Shown: positions 52,386-62,793, counted from the stretch's first letter. The stretch is 64,000 nucleotides of DNA from Neohoeflea coraliihabitans (GCF_019334345.1 NZ_JAHWQX010000003.1:186001-250000), one strand, 5' to 3'. Notes: a model not told the origin generated them from the letters alone. Translations and numbers: made by a program.

Positions 52386-53606
52386 ATGCCGCTTATTCAC
52401 TTTCTGCGCGAGAATGCCCGCTGGATCATCGGCGGCTTCCTGCTGACATTCTTCTCGTCCTTCGGACAGACATTCTTCATCGCCCTGTCGGCCGGCGAGA
52501 TTCGTGCGGAATTTGGCCTGTCGCACGGCCAGTTCGGCGGGCTGTACATGATCGCGACGCTGGCCAGCGCACTGACGCTGCCGCAGCTGGGCAAGGTGGT
52601 GGATCGCTATTCGATCGCCATGGTCGCCACCTTCGTCATTCCGGCGCTGATGCTTGCCACCGTGTCGATGGCGCTGGCCAGCAACGTGGTCTGGCTTGGC
52701 GTGACGATCTATGCCCTGCGGCTGTTCGGGCAGGGGATGATGACGCATATCGCCATGACGGCGATGGGGCGGTGGTTCTCCGCCCAGCGCGGCCGCGCCG
52801 TATCGCTGGCAACGCTTGGTCACCAGGGCGGCGAGGCGGTGTTGCCGTCGGCATTCGTGTTTGCCGCCTATGCGCTCGGCTGGCGCGGCACCTGGCTGGC
52901 CTCGGCGGCCGTGCTGGCGCTGGTCGCCTGGCCGGTGATCTATCTGCTGATGCGCCAGGCGCGAATGCCGCGTGCCTCCGACGGGCCGGAGCGCCTGGTG
53001 GTGGCGCATGAATGGACCCGCGCCGAGGTGATGCGCGACCCGATGTTCTGGCTGTGCCTTGGGGGGATCCTGGCGCCCGGCTTCATCGGCACGACGGTGT
53101 TCTTCCACCAGGTCTATCTCAGCGAGTTGCGCGGCTGGCCGGTATCGGTGTTTGCCAGCGCCTATCTGATCATGTCGTCGATGACGATCATTTTCGCCCT
53201 GATCGCCGGGCAGCTGATCGATCGCTTCTCGGCGATCCGCATCCTGCCGTCGTTCCTGGTGCCGCTGGCGGCCTCCTGCCTGGTGCTGGCGACCACGGCG
53301 TCACCGTGGGGCGCCTATGTCTTCATGGCGCTGATGGGGATTTCCTACGGCTTTTCCTCGACATTGTTCGGGGCGCTGTGGCCGGAATTATACGGCACCC
53401 GCCATCTTGGATCGATCCGGGCGGTGGTGGTGGCGCTGATGGTGCTGGCGACCGCCGTCGGACCGGGCCTGACCGGCTGGCTGATCGATGCCGGCGTGTC
53501 CTACCCGGCGCAAATTGGCGCCATGGGCGTTTACTGCCTGATCGCAGTCGGACTGATGATGTTTGTCAGCTTGCGGGTGCGCGGGCGCAACGCGGTCCTC
53601 ACCTGA
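52386..53606 (+). CDS. MFS transporter
   Basis: ATG 52386 (MPLIHFLRENARW) gives 406 residues; the frame to 52350 adds a hydrophilic leader inside the nadE end region. About 12 hydrophobic segments and a charged loop (QLGKVVDRYSIAM) in the position of motif A are seen, plus the second-half WPVSVFASAYLIMSSMTIIFALIAGQL. Substrate class is not predictable. It is convergent with the DUF2865 gene with an 8-base overlap (53599-53606). Confidence 0.82.
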   Translation: MPLIHFLRENARWIIGGFLLTFFSSFGQTFFIALSAGEIRAEFGLSHGQFGGLYMIATLASALTLPQLGKVVDRYSIAMVATFVIPALMLATVSMALASNVVWLGVTIYALRLFGQGMMTHIAMTAMGRWFSAQRGRAVSLATLGHQGGEAVLPSAFVFAAYALGWRGTWLASAAVLALVAWPVIYLLMRQARMPRASDGPERLVVAHEWTRAEVMRDPMFWLCLGGILAPGFIGTTVFFHQVYLSELRGWPVSVFASAYLIMSSMTIIFALIAGQLIDRFSAIRILPSFLVPLAASCLVLATTASPWGAYVFMALMGISYGFSSTLFGALWPELYGTRHLGSIRAVVVALMVLATAVGPGLTGWLIDAGVSYPAQIGAMGVYCLIAVGLMMFVSLRVRGRNAVLT

Positions 53607-54834
53607 ACAGGTCTTCGACCGTTTCGGTGTTGGCGGTAAAATCGAGCCGCTCGCTGGATTCGGGCAGGAAAGCCGGACCGACAATGCGGACCGGTCGCGG
53701 CTTGCCGGGGGCCGGCCGGTCGGTTTGCGAAGCAGCGGTGATGGCGGCAATCGTCCGGCTGTCGAAGCCGGCCTGGCCATTGGCGATCGTCTCGGGGTCC
53801 TCACCAGGGTCGGGACGGGAAGCCGGCACCGGAACGCGTGACGCGGTTTCGCTTCTGTCCTGGCCGGTAATCAGGGCCTCGCGGCGCTGCATCTCATTGT
53901 GGAAGGCTTTCATGTTGCAGCTGCATCCGGCCACCGGCGCGGCCTTTGTGTCGCGGTAGCGGAAGGCGGCAGGCAGATCGGTGTAGGGACGATGGGTGGC
54001 TACCGAGACCATGTCCTCGCTGTCCTGACCGCGCACCGAGTGAAAATAAAGTTCGGTCGGGGTTCCCGGACACATCATCTGGCAGGCGCGGGCATCACGG
54101 GCGAAATCCATCGATGTTGCCGCCGACGAGATGGGAAAATAATAGCCGTCGCAGGTGCGCACACACAGAGTGCGCAGATTGCCGCCATAGGGCGAGCGAC
54201 GCTCGATGCGCAGCCGCAAGGTGCTGTCTGACCCTCTGGTGCTGGCCATCTGGCCGCCCGAATCGTCGAGGAAGCGCGCGCCATTCTGCATATCGATGAT
54301 GTTGGAATTCGTGCCCGGCTGCGTCCGCGGTTCGGCATCGATGCGCGGCCGGTTCTCAACCTCTCCGGAGATGCTTGCGGTGACTTCACGCGGCGGTTCG
54401 GATGCGCCCGGCAGGCCGCAGTCACTGGCCAGCATGGCGGTTTCGATGCGGCGCCGGACGATGGCACTGTTGGCCCGGTCGTAGGAATCGCGCTTGCGCT
54501 CGAGGGCGCGCAGATTGGCTTGCATCTTGCGGTCGGTGGCTTCGAGCCTGCGGCAGGTGGCGGCCTGCGGGCCACCGACAATCAGCAGGCTGCCGGTGCC
54601 GCACCCACTGGCGCGCCGGTCCTGTTCAAGCTGGCGCAAAGCGTTCTCCTGGCGGCGCACCGCTTCCGCATAGCGGCGGTAGCGCGCATCCGCCTGCGCA
54701 TTGCCGCCCAGTTCGGACACGGCGGCCAGCTTGTCGGCCAGTTGGGCGCAATGGGCCGAGGTCCGGGCCAGTGCCGGGCTGCCGGGGGCTGCGGCGATTG
54801 CCAGGAGAAATGCTAGAATCAGCGCAAGGCGCAT
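53599..54834 (-). CDS. Exported DUF2865 protein
   Basis: The 411-residue protein starts with a signal peptide (LALILAFLLAIAAAPGSPALA) and has a helical N-terminal half rich in Ala and Arg. The DUF2865 core follows: PYGGNLRTLCVRTCDGYYFPISSAATSMDFARDARACQMMCPGTPTELYFHSV with four Cys that may form disulfides. The domain is common in Rhizobiales, and its function is unknown. The C-terminal 100 residues are charged and Pro-rich. The protein probably acts in the cell envelope. Confidence 0.85.
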   Translation of the reverse strand: MRLALILAFLLAIAAAPGSPALARTSAHCAQLADKLAAVSELGGNAQADARYRRYAEAVRRQENALRQLEQDRRASGCGTGSLLIVGGPQAATCRRLEATDRKMQANLRALERKRDSYDRANSAIVRRRIETAMLASDCGLPGASEPPREVTASISGEVENRPRIDAEPRTQPGTNSNIIDMQNGARFLDDSGGQMASTRGSDSTLRLRIERRSPYGGNLRTLCVRTCDGYYFPISSAATSMDFARDARACQMMCPGTPTELYFHSVRGQDSEDMVSVATHRPYTDLPAAFRYRDTKAAPVAGCSCNMKAFHNEMQRREALITGQDRSETASRVPVPASRPDPGEDPETIANGQAGFDSRTIAAITAASQTDRPAPGKPRPVRIVGPAFLPESSERLDFTANTETVEDLFR

Positions 54835-54964
54835 GGCTCGTATCCTGCCACTCCGTCATCGATCTGCCGCGAGGTTAGCGGCAAGCCGTTAACAGGCCCG
54901 GTATAGAGGACCATTTTATGGCAAGGTTATCGCAGGCAGGGCCGGCGGCGCTCCTTTCTGCGCT

Positions 54965-57277
54965 TCAGCAGATGGGTTCGGCCGGGTAGGAGGCCTCGAC
55001 AACCGCCAATGTCGCCATGTTGACAACGCCGCGCGAGGTGACCGAGGGCGAAAGTATATGCGCCGGCATGGCGCCGCCGAGCAGGATCGGTCCGACATGC
55101 AGCGCCTCGGTGGCGGCCTTGACGACACCGAGCGTGATGGCGGCCGCATCGAGATGCGGGAAGACCAGCAGATTGGCCTCGCCCCTCAGGGTCGAGTCGG
55201 GCATGACCCGCTGGCGCAGTAGCTCGGAAATTGCCACATCGCCGTGCATCTCGCCGTCGGCTTCGAGTTCGGGAGCCTTTTCGCGCACCAGGCGGGCGGC
55301 TTCGCGCATCTTCAGGGCGCTGTCGGAATCCCGCGAGCCGAAATTGGAGTGCGACAGCAGCGCGGCGCGCGGGCGGATGCCGAAGCGGCGGATCTCGGCG
55401 GCAGCGCGGATCGTGACCTCGGCAATCTGCTCGGCGGTCGGATCGAGACTGACGGCGGTATCGACGAAGAAAGTGGCGCCGCGCTGGTTGATCAGCAGGC
55501 TGAGAGCGGCAAAATCGATGACACCTTCGGCCGGACCGATGATCTGCGAGACGTCGCGCAGATGCCTCTGGTAGCGGCCCTCGACGCCGCAGATCAGGGC
55601 GTCGGCCTCGCCGCGCCGCACCGCCAGGGCACCGATGACCGTCGAATTTGTGCGGACGATGGTGCGCGCCGCCTCCGGGATCACCCCCTTGCGGCCGACC
55701 AGGGCGAAGTAATCATCGACATAGGAGCGGAAGCGCGGATCGTCTTCCGGATTGACGACCTCGAAATCGGTGCCCGGGCGGATCTTCAAACCGAAGCGGT
55801 CGAGACGGGAGGCGATGATCGTCGGGCGGCCGATGAGGATCGGGGTGGCGATGTTTTCCTCGATCAGCACCTGGGCGGCGCGCAGGACGCGCTCGTCCTC
55901 GCCCTCTCCGAAGATCACCCGCTTGCGGCTGGCCACCTTGGCGGCATTGAACAGCGGCTTCATGATCAGCCCGGAGCGGAAGACGAAGATCGACAGGCGG
56001 TCGACATAGGCTTCCATGTCGGCGATCGGACGGCGGGCAACGCCGCTGTCGGCCGCCGCTTTGGCCACGGCTGGCGCGATGCGCAGGATCAGCCGCGGAT
56101 CAAACGGCGAGGGGATCAGATAGTCCGGGCCGAACACCGGTGTTTCGCCGGAATAGGCGCGGGCGGCGACGTCGGACACCTCTTCCTGGGCCAGATCGGC
56201 AATGGCGCGCACGGCGGCGGTCTTCATCTCCTCGTTGATGGTGCGGGCGCCGCAGTCGAGTGCGCCGCGGAAGATGTAGGGAAAGCACAGAACGTTGTTG
56301 ACCTGGTTGGGGAAGTCGGAACGCCCGGTACAGATCATCGCGTCGGGGCGAGCGGCGCGCGCGATATCCGGCATGATTTCGGGGGTCGGATTGGCAAGCG
56401 CCATGATCAGCGGCTTGTCGGCCATGCGCGCCAGCAGTTCCGGCTTCAGGACACCCGCCGCCGACAGACCGAGAAACACGTCGGCTCCGTCGATATTGTC
56501 GGCGAGCTGATGGTGGTCGGAGGGCTGCGCATAGATGGCCTTCCACTCGTCCATGTCCACTTCGCGGCCGGTATAGACGAGCCCCTCGATGTCATGCACC
56601 CAGATGTTCTCGCGGCGCGCACCGAGTTCAACGAGCAGATTGAGGCAGGCCAGGGCGGCCGCACCGGCGCCCGAGGTGACGATCTTGACCTCGTCGAGTT
56701 GCTTGCCGGCCAGGCCCAGCCCGTTGAGAACGGCGGCGGCGACGATGATCGCCGTGCCGTGCTGGTCATCGTGGAAGACCGGGATGTCCATCATCTCGCG
56801 CAGCCGGCGCTCGACGACAAAACACTCCGGCGACTTGATGTCTTCGAGATTGATGCCGCCGAAGGTCGGTTCGAGCGCCGAGACGACGGACACCATGCGC
56901 TCGATATCCGGCGCGTCGATTTCGATGTCAAAGACGTCGATGCCGGCGAATTTCTTGAACAGCACCGCCTTGCCCTCCATCACCGGCTTGGAGGCGAGGG
57001 GGCCGATATTGCCGAGGCCGAGCACGGCGCTGCCGTTCGAGACGACGGCCACGAGATTGCCGCGGGCGGTGTAGTCGTCGGCCGCATCGGGATCATCGCG
57101 GATGGCAAGGCAAGGGGCAGCCACGCCCGGCGAATAGGCCATTGCCAAGTCGCGCTGGTTGCCGAGCGGCTTGGTCGCCTGGATCTCCAGCTTGCCCGGC
57201 CGGGGATATTTGTGGAAAAACAGCGCGCTCTGTTCGAGTTCGGCGCTGGACCCGTCGTCTTTTTCGTTCTTCGTCAT
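54965..57277 (-). CDS. maeB: NADP-dependent malic enzyme with phosphotransacetylase-like C-terminal domain
   Basis: ATG 57277 ([11 protein letters not shown]) has a GGGGATGGGGA ribosome site and gives 770 residues. The N-terminal malic-enzyme domain (about 1-420) has [29 protein letters not shown] and [10 protein letters not shown]. The C-terminal domain (about 440-770) resembles phosphotransacetylase ([21 protein letters not shown] and [16 protein letters not shown]). Malate is oxidatively decarboxylated to pyruvate with NADP+, or NAD+ in some. In rhizobial homologues the C-terminal domain is reported to be regulatory and to lack acetyltransferase activity. The gene is divergent from no close neighbour. 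Confidence 0.93.
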   Translation of the reverse strand: MTKNEKDDGSSAELEQSALFFHKYPRPGKLEIQATKPLGNQRDLAMAYSPGVAAPCLAIRDDPDAADDYTARGNLVAVVSNGSAVLGLGNIGPLASKPVMEGKAVLFKKFAGIDVFDIEIDAPDIERMVSVVSALEPTFGGINLEDIKSPECFVVERRLREMMDIPVFHDDQHGTAIIVAAAVLNGLGLAGKQLDEVKIVTSGAGAAALACLNLLVELGARRENIWVHDIEGLVYTGREVDMDEWKAIYAQPSDHHQLADNIDGADVFLGLSAAGVLKPELLARMADKPLIMALANPTPEIMPDIARAARPDAMICTGRSDFPNQVNNVLCFPYIFRGALDCGARTINEEMKTAAVRAIADLAQEEVSDVAARAYSGETPVFGPDYLIPSPFDPRLILRIAPAVAKAAADSGVARRPIADMEAYVDRLSIFVFRSGLIMKPLFNAAKVASRKRVIFGEGEDERVLRAAQVLIEENIATPILIGRPTIIASRLDRFGLKIRPGTDFEVVNPEDDPRFRSYVDDYFALVGRKGVIPEAARTIVRTNSTVIGALAVRRGEADALICGVEGRYQRHLRDVSQIIGPAEGVIDFAALSLLINQRGATFFVDTAVSLDPTAEQIAEVTIRAAAEIRRFGIRPRAALLSHSNFGSRDSDSALKMREAARLVREKAPELEADGEMHGDVAISELLRQRVMPDSTLRGEANLLVFPHLDAAAITLGVVKAATEALHVGPILLGGAMPAHILSPSVTSRGVVNMATLAVVEASYPAEPIC

Positions 57278-57432
57278 TTCCCCATCCCCGATCGAGCGCT
57301 GCGATTGCTGCCGCATATCATGACATCATCGCGGCGGCGGTCGACCCTTGTCGCTTGTCCTGGCGCTATGATCTAGCCAACTCCCCTGGCAAACGAAAGT
57401 CCGCGCCGATCATTCTGCTGATTGCGTGCTCG

Positions 57433-58416
57433 TTAACCCCAAAGTTCCGGTTTCGGCGGCGAGACCATCGAACTGGTGTAGGACAGGGCGGGCGTGCGGT
57501 CGGCGCTCAAGAGCAGCGGACCGTCGAGATCGACCCAGTCGGCTTCCTGGGCGAGCAGCACGGCGGGTGCCATGGCCAGCGAAGATCCCAGCATGCAGCC
57601 GATCATGACGCCGAATCCCATCTGTCGTGCCTGGTCACGCATTTTGAGAGCTTCAGTGAGGCCGCCAGCCTTGTCGAGCTTGATGTTGATGGCATCATAG
57701 CGTGAGACAAGCCCTTCAAGATCGGCGCTGGTGTGCACGCTTTCATCGGCGCAAATCGGAACCGGGTGCGGCACATGCGCAAGAATGTCGTCACGGCCGG
57801 CCGGCAGCGGCTGCTCGATCAGGCCGATATGCATTTCAGCGGCGACGAGAAGGTGATCGCGCAGATTGTCCTCGGTCCAGCCCTCATTGGCGTCAAGAAT
57901 GATCTCGGCATTCGGTGCCGCGCTGGCGACGGCATGGATGCGGGCCCGGTCATCGGAAGTGCCGACCTTGACCTTCAAGACCTTCTGGGAGGCATGGGCG
58001 CGTGCCGCGTCGGCCATGTCGGCGACATCGCCGAGCGAAATCGTCACGGCGGTCGGCACCGGGCGGGGCAGCATCTTGCAGGCGTAGTCGGCGACGGGCC
58101 GGCCGGTGAGCTTGGCCTCGAGATCCCACAGCGCGCAGTCCAGCGCGTTGCGCGCCGCACCGGGCTTCATCTTTTCCTGCAGCTCGTCGCGGCTCAGTCC
58201 GCTCGCCAGGGCATCGGCCAGGTCCTCGATATCGGATCTGACGCCCTCAAGGCTTTCTCCATACCGCTTGTAGGGGACGCATTCGCCGCGGCCGATGCGG
58301 CCGTTGTCCTCGATGATGCAGGTGAGGACTTCGGCGGAGGTCTTGGCGCCGCGCGAGATGGTGAAGGGACGGGCGGTGGGGAAGCTTTCCGTGATGACCT
58401 TGAGCGTGCGCGCCAT
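57433..58416 (-). CDS. Enolase-superfamily dipeptide epimerase / N-acetyl-D-glutamate racemase-like
   Basis: ATG 58416 (MARTLKVITESFPTARPF) gives 327 residues. The mandelate racemase/muconate lactonising pattern is clear: VLKVKVG with the Lys of the Kx K motif, IILDANEGW (metal Asp), LIEQPLPAG (metal Glu), PICADESVH (metal Asp/Glu) and NIKLDKAGGL (Lys). Dipeptide epimerases invert the second residue of L-Ala-D/L-Glu from peptidoglycan, and related enzymes racemise N-acetyl-glutamate. No dgcN or muramyl-recycling partner adjoins it, so the reaction is not fixed. The frame to 59016 is a shadow of the next gene. Confidence 0.85.
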   Translation of the reverse strand: MARTLKVITESFPTARPFTISRGAKTSAEVLTCIIEDNGRIGRGECVPYKRYGESLEGVRSDIEDLADALASGLSRDELQEKMKPGAARNALDCALWDLEAKLTGRPVADYACKMLPRPVPTAVTISLGDVADMADAARAHASQKVLKVKVGTSDDRARIHAVASAAPNAEIILDANEGWTEDNLRDHLLVAAEMHIGLIEQPLPAGRDDILAHVPHPVPICADESVHTSADLEGLVSRYDAINIKLDKAGGLTEALKMRDQARQMGFGVMIGCMLGSSLAMAPAVLLAQEADWVDLDGPLLLSADRTPALSYTSSMVSPPKPELWG

Positions 58417-58531
58417 GAATTTCCTCTCGCGTCTGCCGGTTGCGCCGGGGTGGCATCGACGGCTGCAGGCTTTGCATATTTCGACCGCCGCGTCGATGAC
58501 AGGGACAGTACAAGCGGCTATGTAATTGGCC

Positions 58532-59695
58532 ATGTTGGGCGAGCGGGCAAAAAAGGCAAGCGCGGCGGACGGGGATGCACGGCTTGACCGGCACTCGGAC
58601 GGCCAGGTGCTGTCGCTCGTCCTGTCCGGAGACTGGCGGCACGAGGGGGTGCATGCCGTCCATGCCGAGATGAAGACGGCAGAGGACAATCTGTCAGAGC
58701 AGAAGATCGCATTCGATCTCACGGCGGTCACGCATCTCGACACGGCGGGGGCCTGGCTGATCCGGCGACTGATCGGCAAGGCCGAAACCCGCAACATCGA
58801 CGTGGCGCTGACCGGCAGCGATGGGCACAAGGCCCTGGTGCGTTCGGTGCCTTTGGTGGCGCGCGGCGAAACGGTTCGGGCGGACCGCGGCCCGCTGTTC
58901 GAGAGGGTGTTCGCGCCGACCGGCAAGGCGATGATCGAACTGGCCAGCGATCTGGTGGCGGCAGCCTTCATTCTCGGCTCCGCCGTGCGCGGGGCGCAGA
59001 TGAAACTTGGCCGCAAGGCCGGTGTGTCGCCGGCTTCGGTGATCAGCCAGCTTGATCACATGGGCGTGCGGGCGGTGCCGATCATCATGCTGATGTCGTT
59101 CCTCATCGGCGCCATCATCGCGCAGCAGGGCGCCTTTCAACTGCGCTATTTCGGGGCCGAAGTGTTTGTCGTCGATCTGGTCGGCATCCTGCAATTGCGC
59201 GAGATCGGCGTGCTGCTCACCGCGATCATGATTGCCGGACGTTCAGGCAGCGCGATCACCGCGGAAATCGGCTCGATGAAAATGCGCGAGGAGGTCGATG
59301 CGCTGAAGGTTATGGGGCTCAACCCGATCGGCGTGCTGGTCTTTCCGCGCCTGCTGGCGCTGGTGCTGGCGCTGCCGCTGCTGACGGTGGTGGCCAATTT
59401 CTCGGCGCTGTTCGGTGCGGCGGTGGTGGCGCTGGTCTATTCCGGTATAACCTTCGACGTGTTCCTCGGTCGCCTGCGCGAGGCGATCGACCTTTCGACG
59501 ATCCTTTCGGGAATGATCAAGGCGCCGTTCATGGCGCTGATCATCGGGATTGTCGCGGCGGTGGAAGGAATGAAGGTCGGCGGCAGCGCCGAATCGCTCG
59601 GTCGGCGGGTGACCTCCTCGGTGGTCAAATCGATCTTCGTCGTCATTCTCGTCGATGGCCTGTTCGCGATGTTCTACGCGGCGATTGATTTTTAG
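58532..59695 (+). CDS. mlaE: MlaE-type phospholipid ABC permease with N-terminal STAS domain
   Basis: The ATG at 58532 (MLGERAKK) gives 387 residues. An N-terminal STAS-like domain (about 20-120: LSLVLSGDWRHEG and HLDTAGAWLIRRLIG) precedes the MlaE permease (about 150-387) with five or six hydrophobic segments, the loop MREEVDALKVMGLNPI, and ALVLALPLLTVVANFSALFGAAVV. It moves phospholipids between inner and outer membrane. In E. coli the STAS role is played by a separate protein, MlaB; here it is fused. It heads a four-gene operon. Confidence 0.9.
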   Translation: MLGERAKKASAADGDARLDRHSDGQVLSLVLSGDWRHEGVHAVHAEMKTAEDNLSEQKIAFDLTAVTHLDTAGAWLIRRLIGKAETRNIDVALTGSDGHKALVRSVPLVARGETVRADRGPLFERVFAPTGKAMIELASDLVAAAFILGSAVRGAQMKLGRKAGVSPASVISQLDHMGVRAVPIIMLMSFLIGAIIAQQGAFQLRYFGAEVFVVDLVGILQLREIGVLLTAIMIAGRSGSAITAEIGSMKMREEVDALKVMGLNPIGVLVFPRLLALVLALPLLTVVANFSALFGAAVVALVYSGITFDVFLGRLREAIDLSTILSGMIKAPFMALIIGIVAAVEGMKVGGSAESLGRRVTSSVVKSIFVVILVDGLFAMFYAAIDF

Positions 59696-59702
59696 GATCG
59701 TG

Positions 59703-60566
59703 ATGGTGAGCGACATCGACAGCAATGCCCCCGACGAACACGCGACACAGCCGGCAGTGGGTGATCCGGGTTCTGCCGGGCACAATGAAGCGATACTGGA
59801 AGCGCGCGATGTGACGGTGGCATTCGGCAGCAATGTCGTGCTCGACCGGCTCGACCTGACGGTCTATCGCGGTGAGATCCTCGGATTTGTCGGGGCATCG
59901 GGAACCGGCAAATCGGTGCTGATGCGCTCGATATTGCGACTGTTGCCGAAACAGTCGGGCACCATCCGCATGCTCGGGCAGGATTACGACACGATCAAGG
60001 AAGCCGAGCGCGTGCGACTCGACATGAAGCTCGGCGTGCTGTTTCAGCATGGCGCCTTGTTCTCGGCGCTGACGGTCAAGGAGAATATCCAGGTTCCGAT
60101 GCGTGAATATCTCGATCTGCCGCAATCGCTGATGGACGAGCTTGCGGCGGTGAAGATCGACATGGTCGGCCTTGACCCATCTGCCGGCAACAAGTATCCG
60201 AGCGAGTTGTCGGGCGGCATGATCAAGCGGGCGGCGCTGGCGCGCGCGCTGGCGCTCGATCCGGATCTGGTGTTTCTCGACGAGCCGACCTCGGGGCTCG
60301 ATCCGATCGGTGCCGCCGAGTTCGACGAGCTGATCGTGCAGTTGCGCGACACGCTCGGGCTGACGGTCTATATGGTGACGCACGATCTCGACAGCCTGTT
60401 TTCGGTGTGTGACCGAATTGCCGTCCTCGGCCAGAAAAAGGTGCTCATCACCGGAACAATCACAGATATGCTTGAATTCGGTGATCCTTGGGTTCAGTCC
60501 TATTTTCAGGGTAAACGAGCCCGTATGATCGATCATCAACCGTCGCAGCGGCCTGATTCGGCTTGA
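59703..60566 (+). CDS. mlaF: MlaF-type ABC ATPase for lipid transport
   Basis: ATG 59703 (MVSDIDS) gives 287 residues; a GTG one codon earlier is an alternative. Walker A GASGTGKS, signature LSGGMIKRAALARAL, Walker B LVFLDEPTSGLDP and the D-loop/H-loop MVTHDLDSLF are intact. It drives the MlaE-type permease at the inner-membrane face. Seven bases separate it from the mlaE stop, so it is in the same operon. The first 35 residues are acidic and probably disordered. Confidence 0.93.
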   Translation: MVSDIDSNAPDEHATQPAVGDPGSAGHNEAILEARDVTVAFGSNVVLDRLDLTVYRGEILGFVGASGTGKSVLMRSILRLLPKQSGTIRMLGQDYDTIKEAERVRLDMKLGVLFQHGALFSALTVKENIQVPMREYLDLPQSLMDELAAVKIDMVGLDPSAGNKYPSELSGGMIKRAALARALALDPDLVFLDEPTSGLDPIGAAEFDELIVQLRDTLGLTVYMVTHDLDSLFSVCDRIAVLGQKKVLITGTITDMLEFGDPWVQSYFQGKRARMIDHQPSQRPDSA

Positions 60567-60623
60567 GGCGAGAAGCGCTTGTAACAAAGCGCGGTCAAGA
60601 CATTTCGAGGGAATGCCGTTTTA

Positions 60624-61994
60624 ATGGAAACCCGCGCCAATTACGCGATAGTCGGGCTGTTCACCGTGCTGGTGATCCTGTCGGCCTTCGGCTTCGTCTA
60701 CTGGATGGCGCGGGTGGGCGGCGGCGGTGAAATGGCGCAATTGATGGTGCGCATCCCCGGATCGGCGAACGGCTTGTCGGTCGGCTCGCCGGTGCGCTTC
60801 AACGGCATCGCGGTGGGCAGTATCCGGCGCCTGGCGATTGACCGCGACAGTCCGAATTACGTCGTTGCGCAAACCGAAGTGCAGATCAATGCACCGATCT
60901 TTCCCGATACCAAGGCTGCCCTCGAGGTGCAGGGATTGACCGGTTCGGCCTATATCGAGCTGCGCGGCGGCACGCCGGGGCAGGAGACTGTGATCCAGAA
61001 AGCCTTGCAGGAGGGGCGGATCCCAGTGATCGAGGCTGAGCCGTCGAACATCACCAATATCCTGGCGACGGCCGACCAGATCCTCAACCGCGCCAACAAC
61101 GTGGTCGGGCAGATCGAGAGTTTTGTCGGCGAGGCGCGGGAGCCACTGACGCAGACACTGCGCAACGCCGAGGAGTTTTCCGGGTCGCTGGCCCGCAACG
61201 CCGAGGGCATCGACAGGTTCCTGCAAAGCGTGTCCAGCCTGTCGACGACACTGGAAAGCGTGTCGGCGCGCCTCGACACGACGCTTGCAGCGGCGCAGGA
61301 CCTCTTGGAATCGGCATCGCCGGAACGGATTACCGCGATCGTCGAGAATGTCGAAAAGGTCACCGGCGACGTTGCAGCAGCGTCGGGAGATATCGGCCAG
61401 ACGGTGACCCAGCTCGGCGAGGCGGTGGAAAGCTTCAAGGCGTTTGGCGAGCAGGCGAGCGTTTCACTCGAGCGCATCGACGCGGTGATGGAAGCCGTTG
61501 ATCCCGAGAAGGTGCAGCAGGTGATCAACGATGTCTCGGCAGCCAGTGCCGATGCGCGCCAGACCCTGTCGGATGCGCGCTCGGTGGCCAAGACCTTCAG
61601 CGATCGCAATGCCGATTACGATCAGATCGTCACCGACGTCAAGCAGATCGCCAATCGCCTCAACGCCGCTTCGACGCGGGTCGATGGCGTGTTGGCCAAG
61701 CTCGACAGCCTGCTGGGCAGCGACGATTCGTCGAGCCTGATGGCGGATGCGCGCGCGACGCTGCAATCCTTCCGGTCGGTGGCCGACAATCTCAATGCCC
61801 GGATCACGCCGATTGCCGACAATCTGCAACGTTTTTCCTCGTCCGGGCTGAACGATGTGGAAGCGCTGGTGCGCGATGCGCGTCGCTCGATCGAGCGGAT
61901 CGAACGCAGCATCTCCAGCATCGAGAGTGATCCGCAGCGGATCCTGTTCGGCGGCGACACGGTCAAGCAGTATGACGGGCGCACACGGCGCTGA
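60624..61994 (+). CDS. mlaD: MCE-family periplasmic lipid-binding protein (MlaD-like)
   Basis: The 456-residue protein has an N-terminal membrane anchor (residues about 8-27) and an MCE domain with GSANGLSVGSPVRFNGIAVGSI near residues 45-65 and a following beta-rich part. A long helical region with repeated Ser/Ala-rich coils (about 150-440: QILNRANNVVGQIES, DLLESASPERITAIVENVEKV, QTLSDARSVAKTF) may form a tunnel or coiled tail. It presents lipids to the permease from the periplasmic side. It is the third gene of the operon. Confidence 0.88.
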   Translation: METRANYAIVGLFTVLVILSAFGFVYWMARVGGGGEMAQLMVRIPGSANGLSVGSPVRFNGIAVGSIRRLAIDRDSPNYVVAQTEVQINAPIFPDTKAALEVQGLTGSAYIELRGGTPGQETVIQKALQEGRIPVIEAEPSNITNILATADQILNRANNVVGQIESFVGEAREPLTQTLRNAEEFSGSLARNAEGIDRFLQSVSSLSTTLESVSARLDTTLAAAQDLLESASPERITAIVENVEKVTGDVAAASGDIGQTVTQLGEAVESFKAFGEQASVSLERIDAVMEAVDPEKVQQVINDVSAASADARQTLSDARSVAKTFSDRNADYDQIVTDVKQIANRLNAASTRVDGVLAKLDSLLGSDDSSSLMADARATLQSFRSVADNLNARITPIADNLQRFSSSGLNDVEALVRDARRSIERIERSISSIESDPQRILFGGDTVKQYDGRTRR

Positions 61995-62096
61995 GTTCGC
62001 AGCGCTGGGTTTCCGGCGTTGACTCCGCACGGCGATGCAAGCAAGACAGAGTGGATTGATCCGGCGGATATGCGGCCGGAAGGGGGATCCCACACC

Positions 62097-62693
62097 ATGC
62101 GGGCAGGATTTTTGCTGACAATCGGGCTGAGTGCGCTGCTGGCTGGCTGCGGCAGTCTGGCGGGCCTGGGCAAGACGCCGCCCGATACCTACGAGTTGTC
62201 GAGCGCGCCCGTCGTCAAGGGCCGCGCCGCGCCGCGCCGGCAGATCCTGGTCGTCGAGCCGCTGGCACTGAAAGTGCTCGACAGCGAGAGCATCGCCATC
62301 AAGCCGACCCCGGCCTCGGTGCAATATCTGGCGGATTCGCAATGGGCCGACCGCCTGCCGAAGATCGTCCAGGCCAAGCTGGTGCAGGCCTATGAGAATT
62401 CAGGCCGCGTTGGCGGCGTCGGACGTCCGGGCGAGGGGCTGGCGATCGACTACCAGATCGCCACATCGATCCGCGCCTTCGAGATCCGCGTCGATGTGGC
62501 CGAGACGGCGCATGTGGAGATTTCGACCAAGATCATCAATGACCGCAACGGCACGGTGATTGCGGCGCGCATCTTCGAGGCCAGCTCGCCGGTGATCGGC
62601 AGCGGCAATGTCGCCTATGTCGCGGCGCTCGATGCGGCCTTCGAGGCGGTCACCGAGGATCTGGTGTCCTGGTCGCTCAGCCGGTTCCGCTGA
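62097..62693 (+). CDS. ABC-type transport auxiliary lipoprotein
   Basis: ATG 62097 (MRAGFLLTIGLSALLAGC) gives 198 residues. A lipobox LLAGC with Cys18 marks signal-peptidase II cleavage and lipid anchoring. The mature part matches the PqiC/ABC-auxiliary lipoprotein fold (YELSSAPVVKG, ILVVEPLALKVLDSESIAI, QYLADSQWADRLPKIVQAKLV). It is probably the outer-membrane partner of the MlaEFD-type transporter. It is the fourth gene, about 100 bases after mlaD, and is followed by the bidirectional terminator. Confidence 0.88.
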   Translation: MRAGFLLTIGLSALLAGCGSLAGLGKTPPDTYELSSAPVVKGRAAPRRQILVVEPLALKVLDSESIAIKPTPASVQYLADSQWADRLPKIVQAKLVQAYENSGRVGGVGRPGEGLAIDYQIATSIRAFEIRVDVAETAHVEISTKIINDRNGTVIAARIFEASSPVIGSGNVAYVAALDAAFEAVTEDLVSWSLSRFR

Positions 62694-62739
62694 GGACGGG
62701 CGGCGGTAGTAAAGACCCTCAATGCTACGGTGCAAACAA

Positions 62740-62765
62740 AAAACCCCGCTGCGAGGCGGGGTTTT
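62740..62765. terminator. Bidirectional terminator between the Mla operon and the right-edge gene
   Basis: AAAACCCCGC (62740-62749) and GCGGGGTTTT (62756-62765) form a ten-base stem around a TGCGAG loop, with A-rich and T-rich flanks on the two sides, so it can stop transcription from the lipid-transport operon and from the convergent coiled-coil gene. Confidence 0.92.
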
Positions 62766-62793
62766 TCATGGATTGCGCATTCGGACCTTCAGG

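Noticed and set aside
55244-57376. 710-codon open frame on the plus strand
   Set aside because: It is antisense to the malic enzyme gene and has the Gly/Asp/Arg-rich composition of a mirror frame, with no domain pattern.
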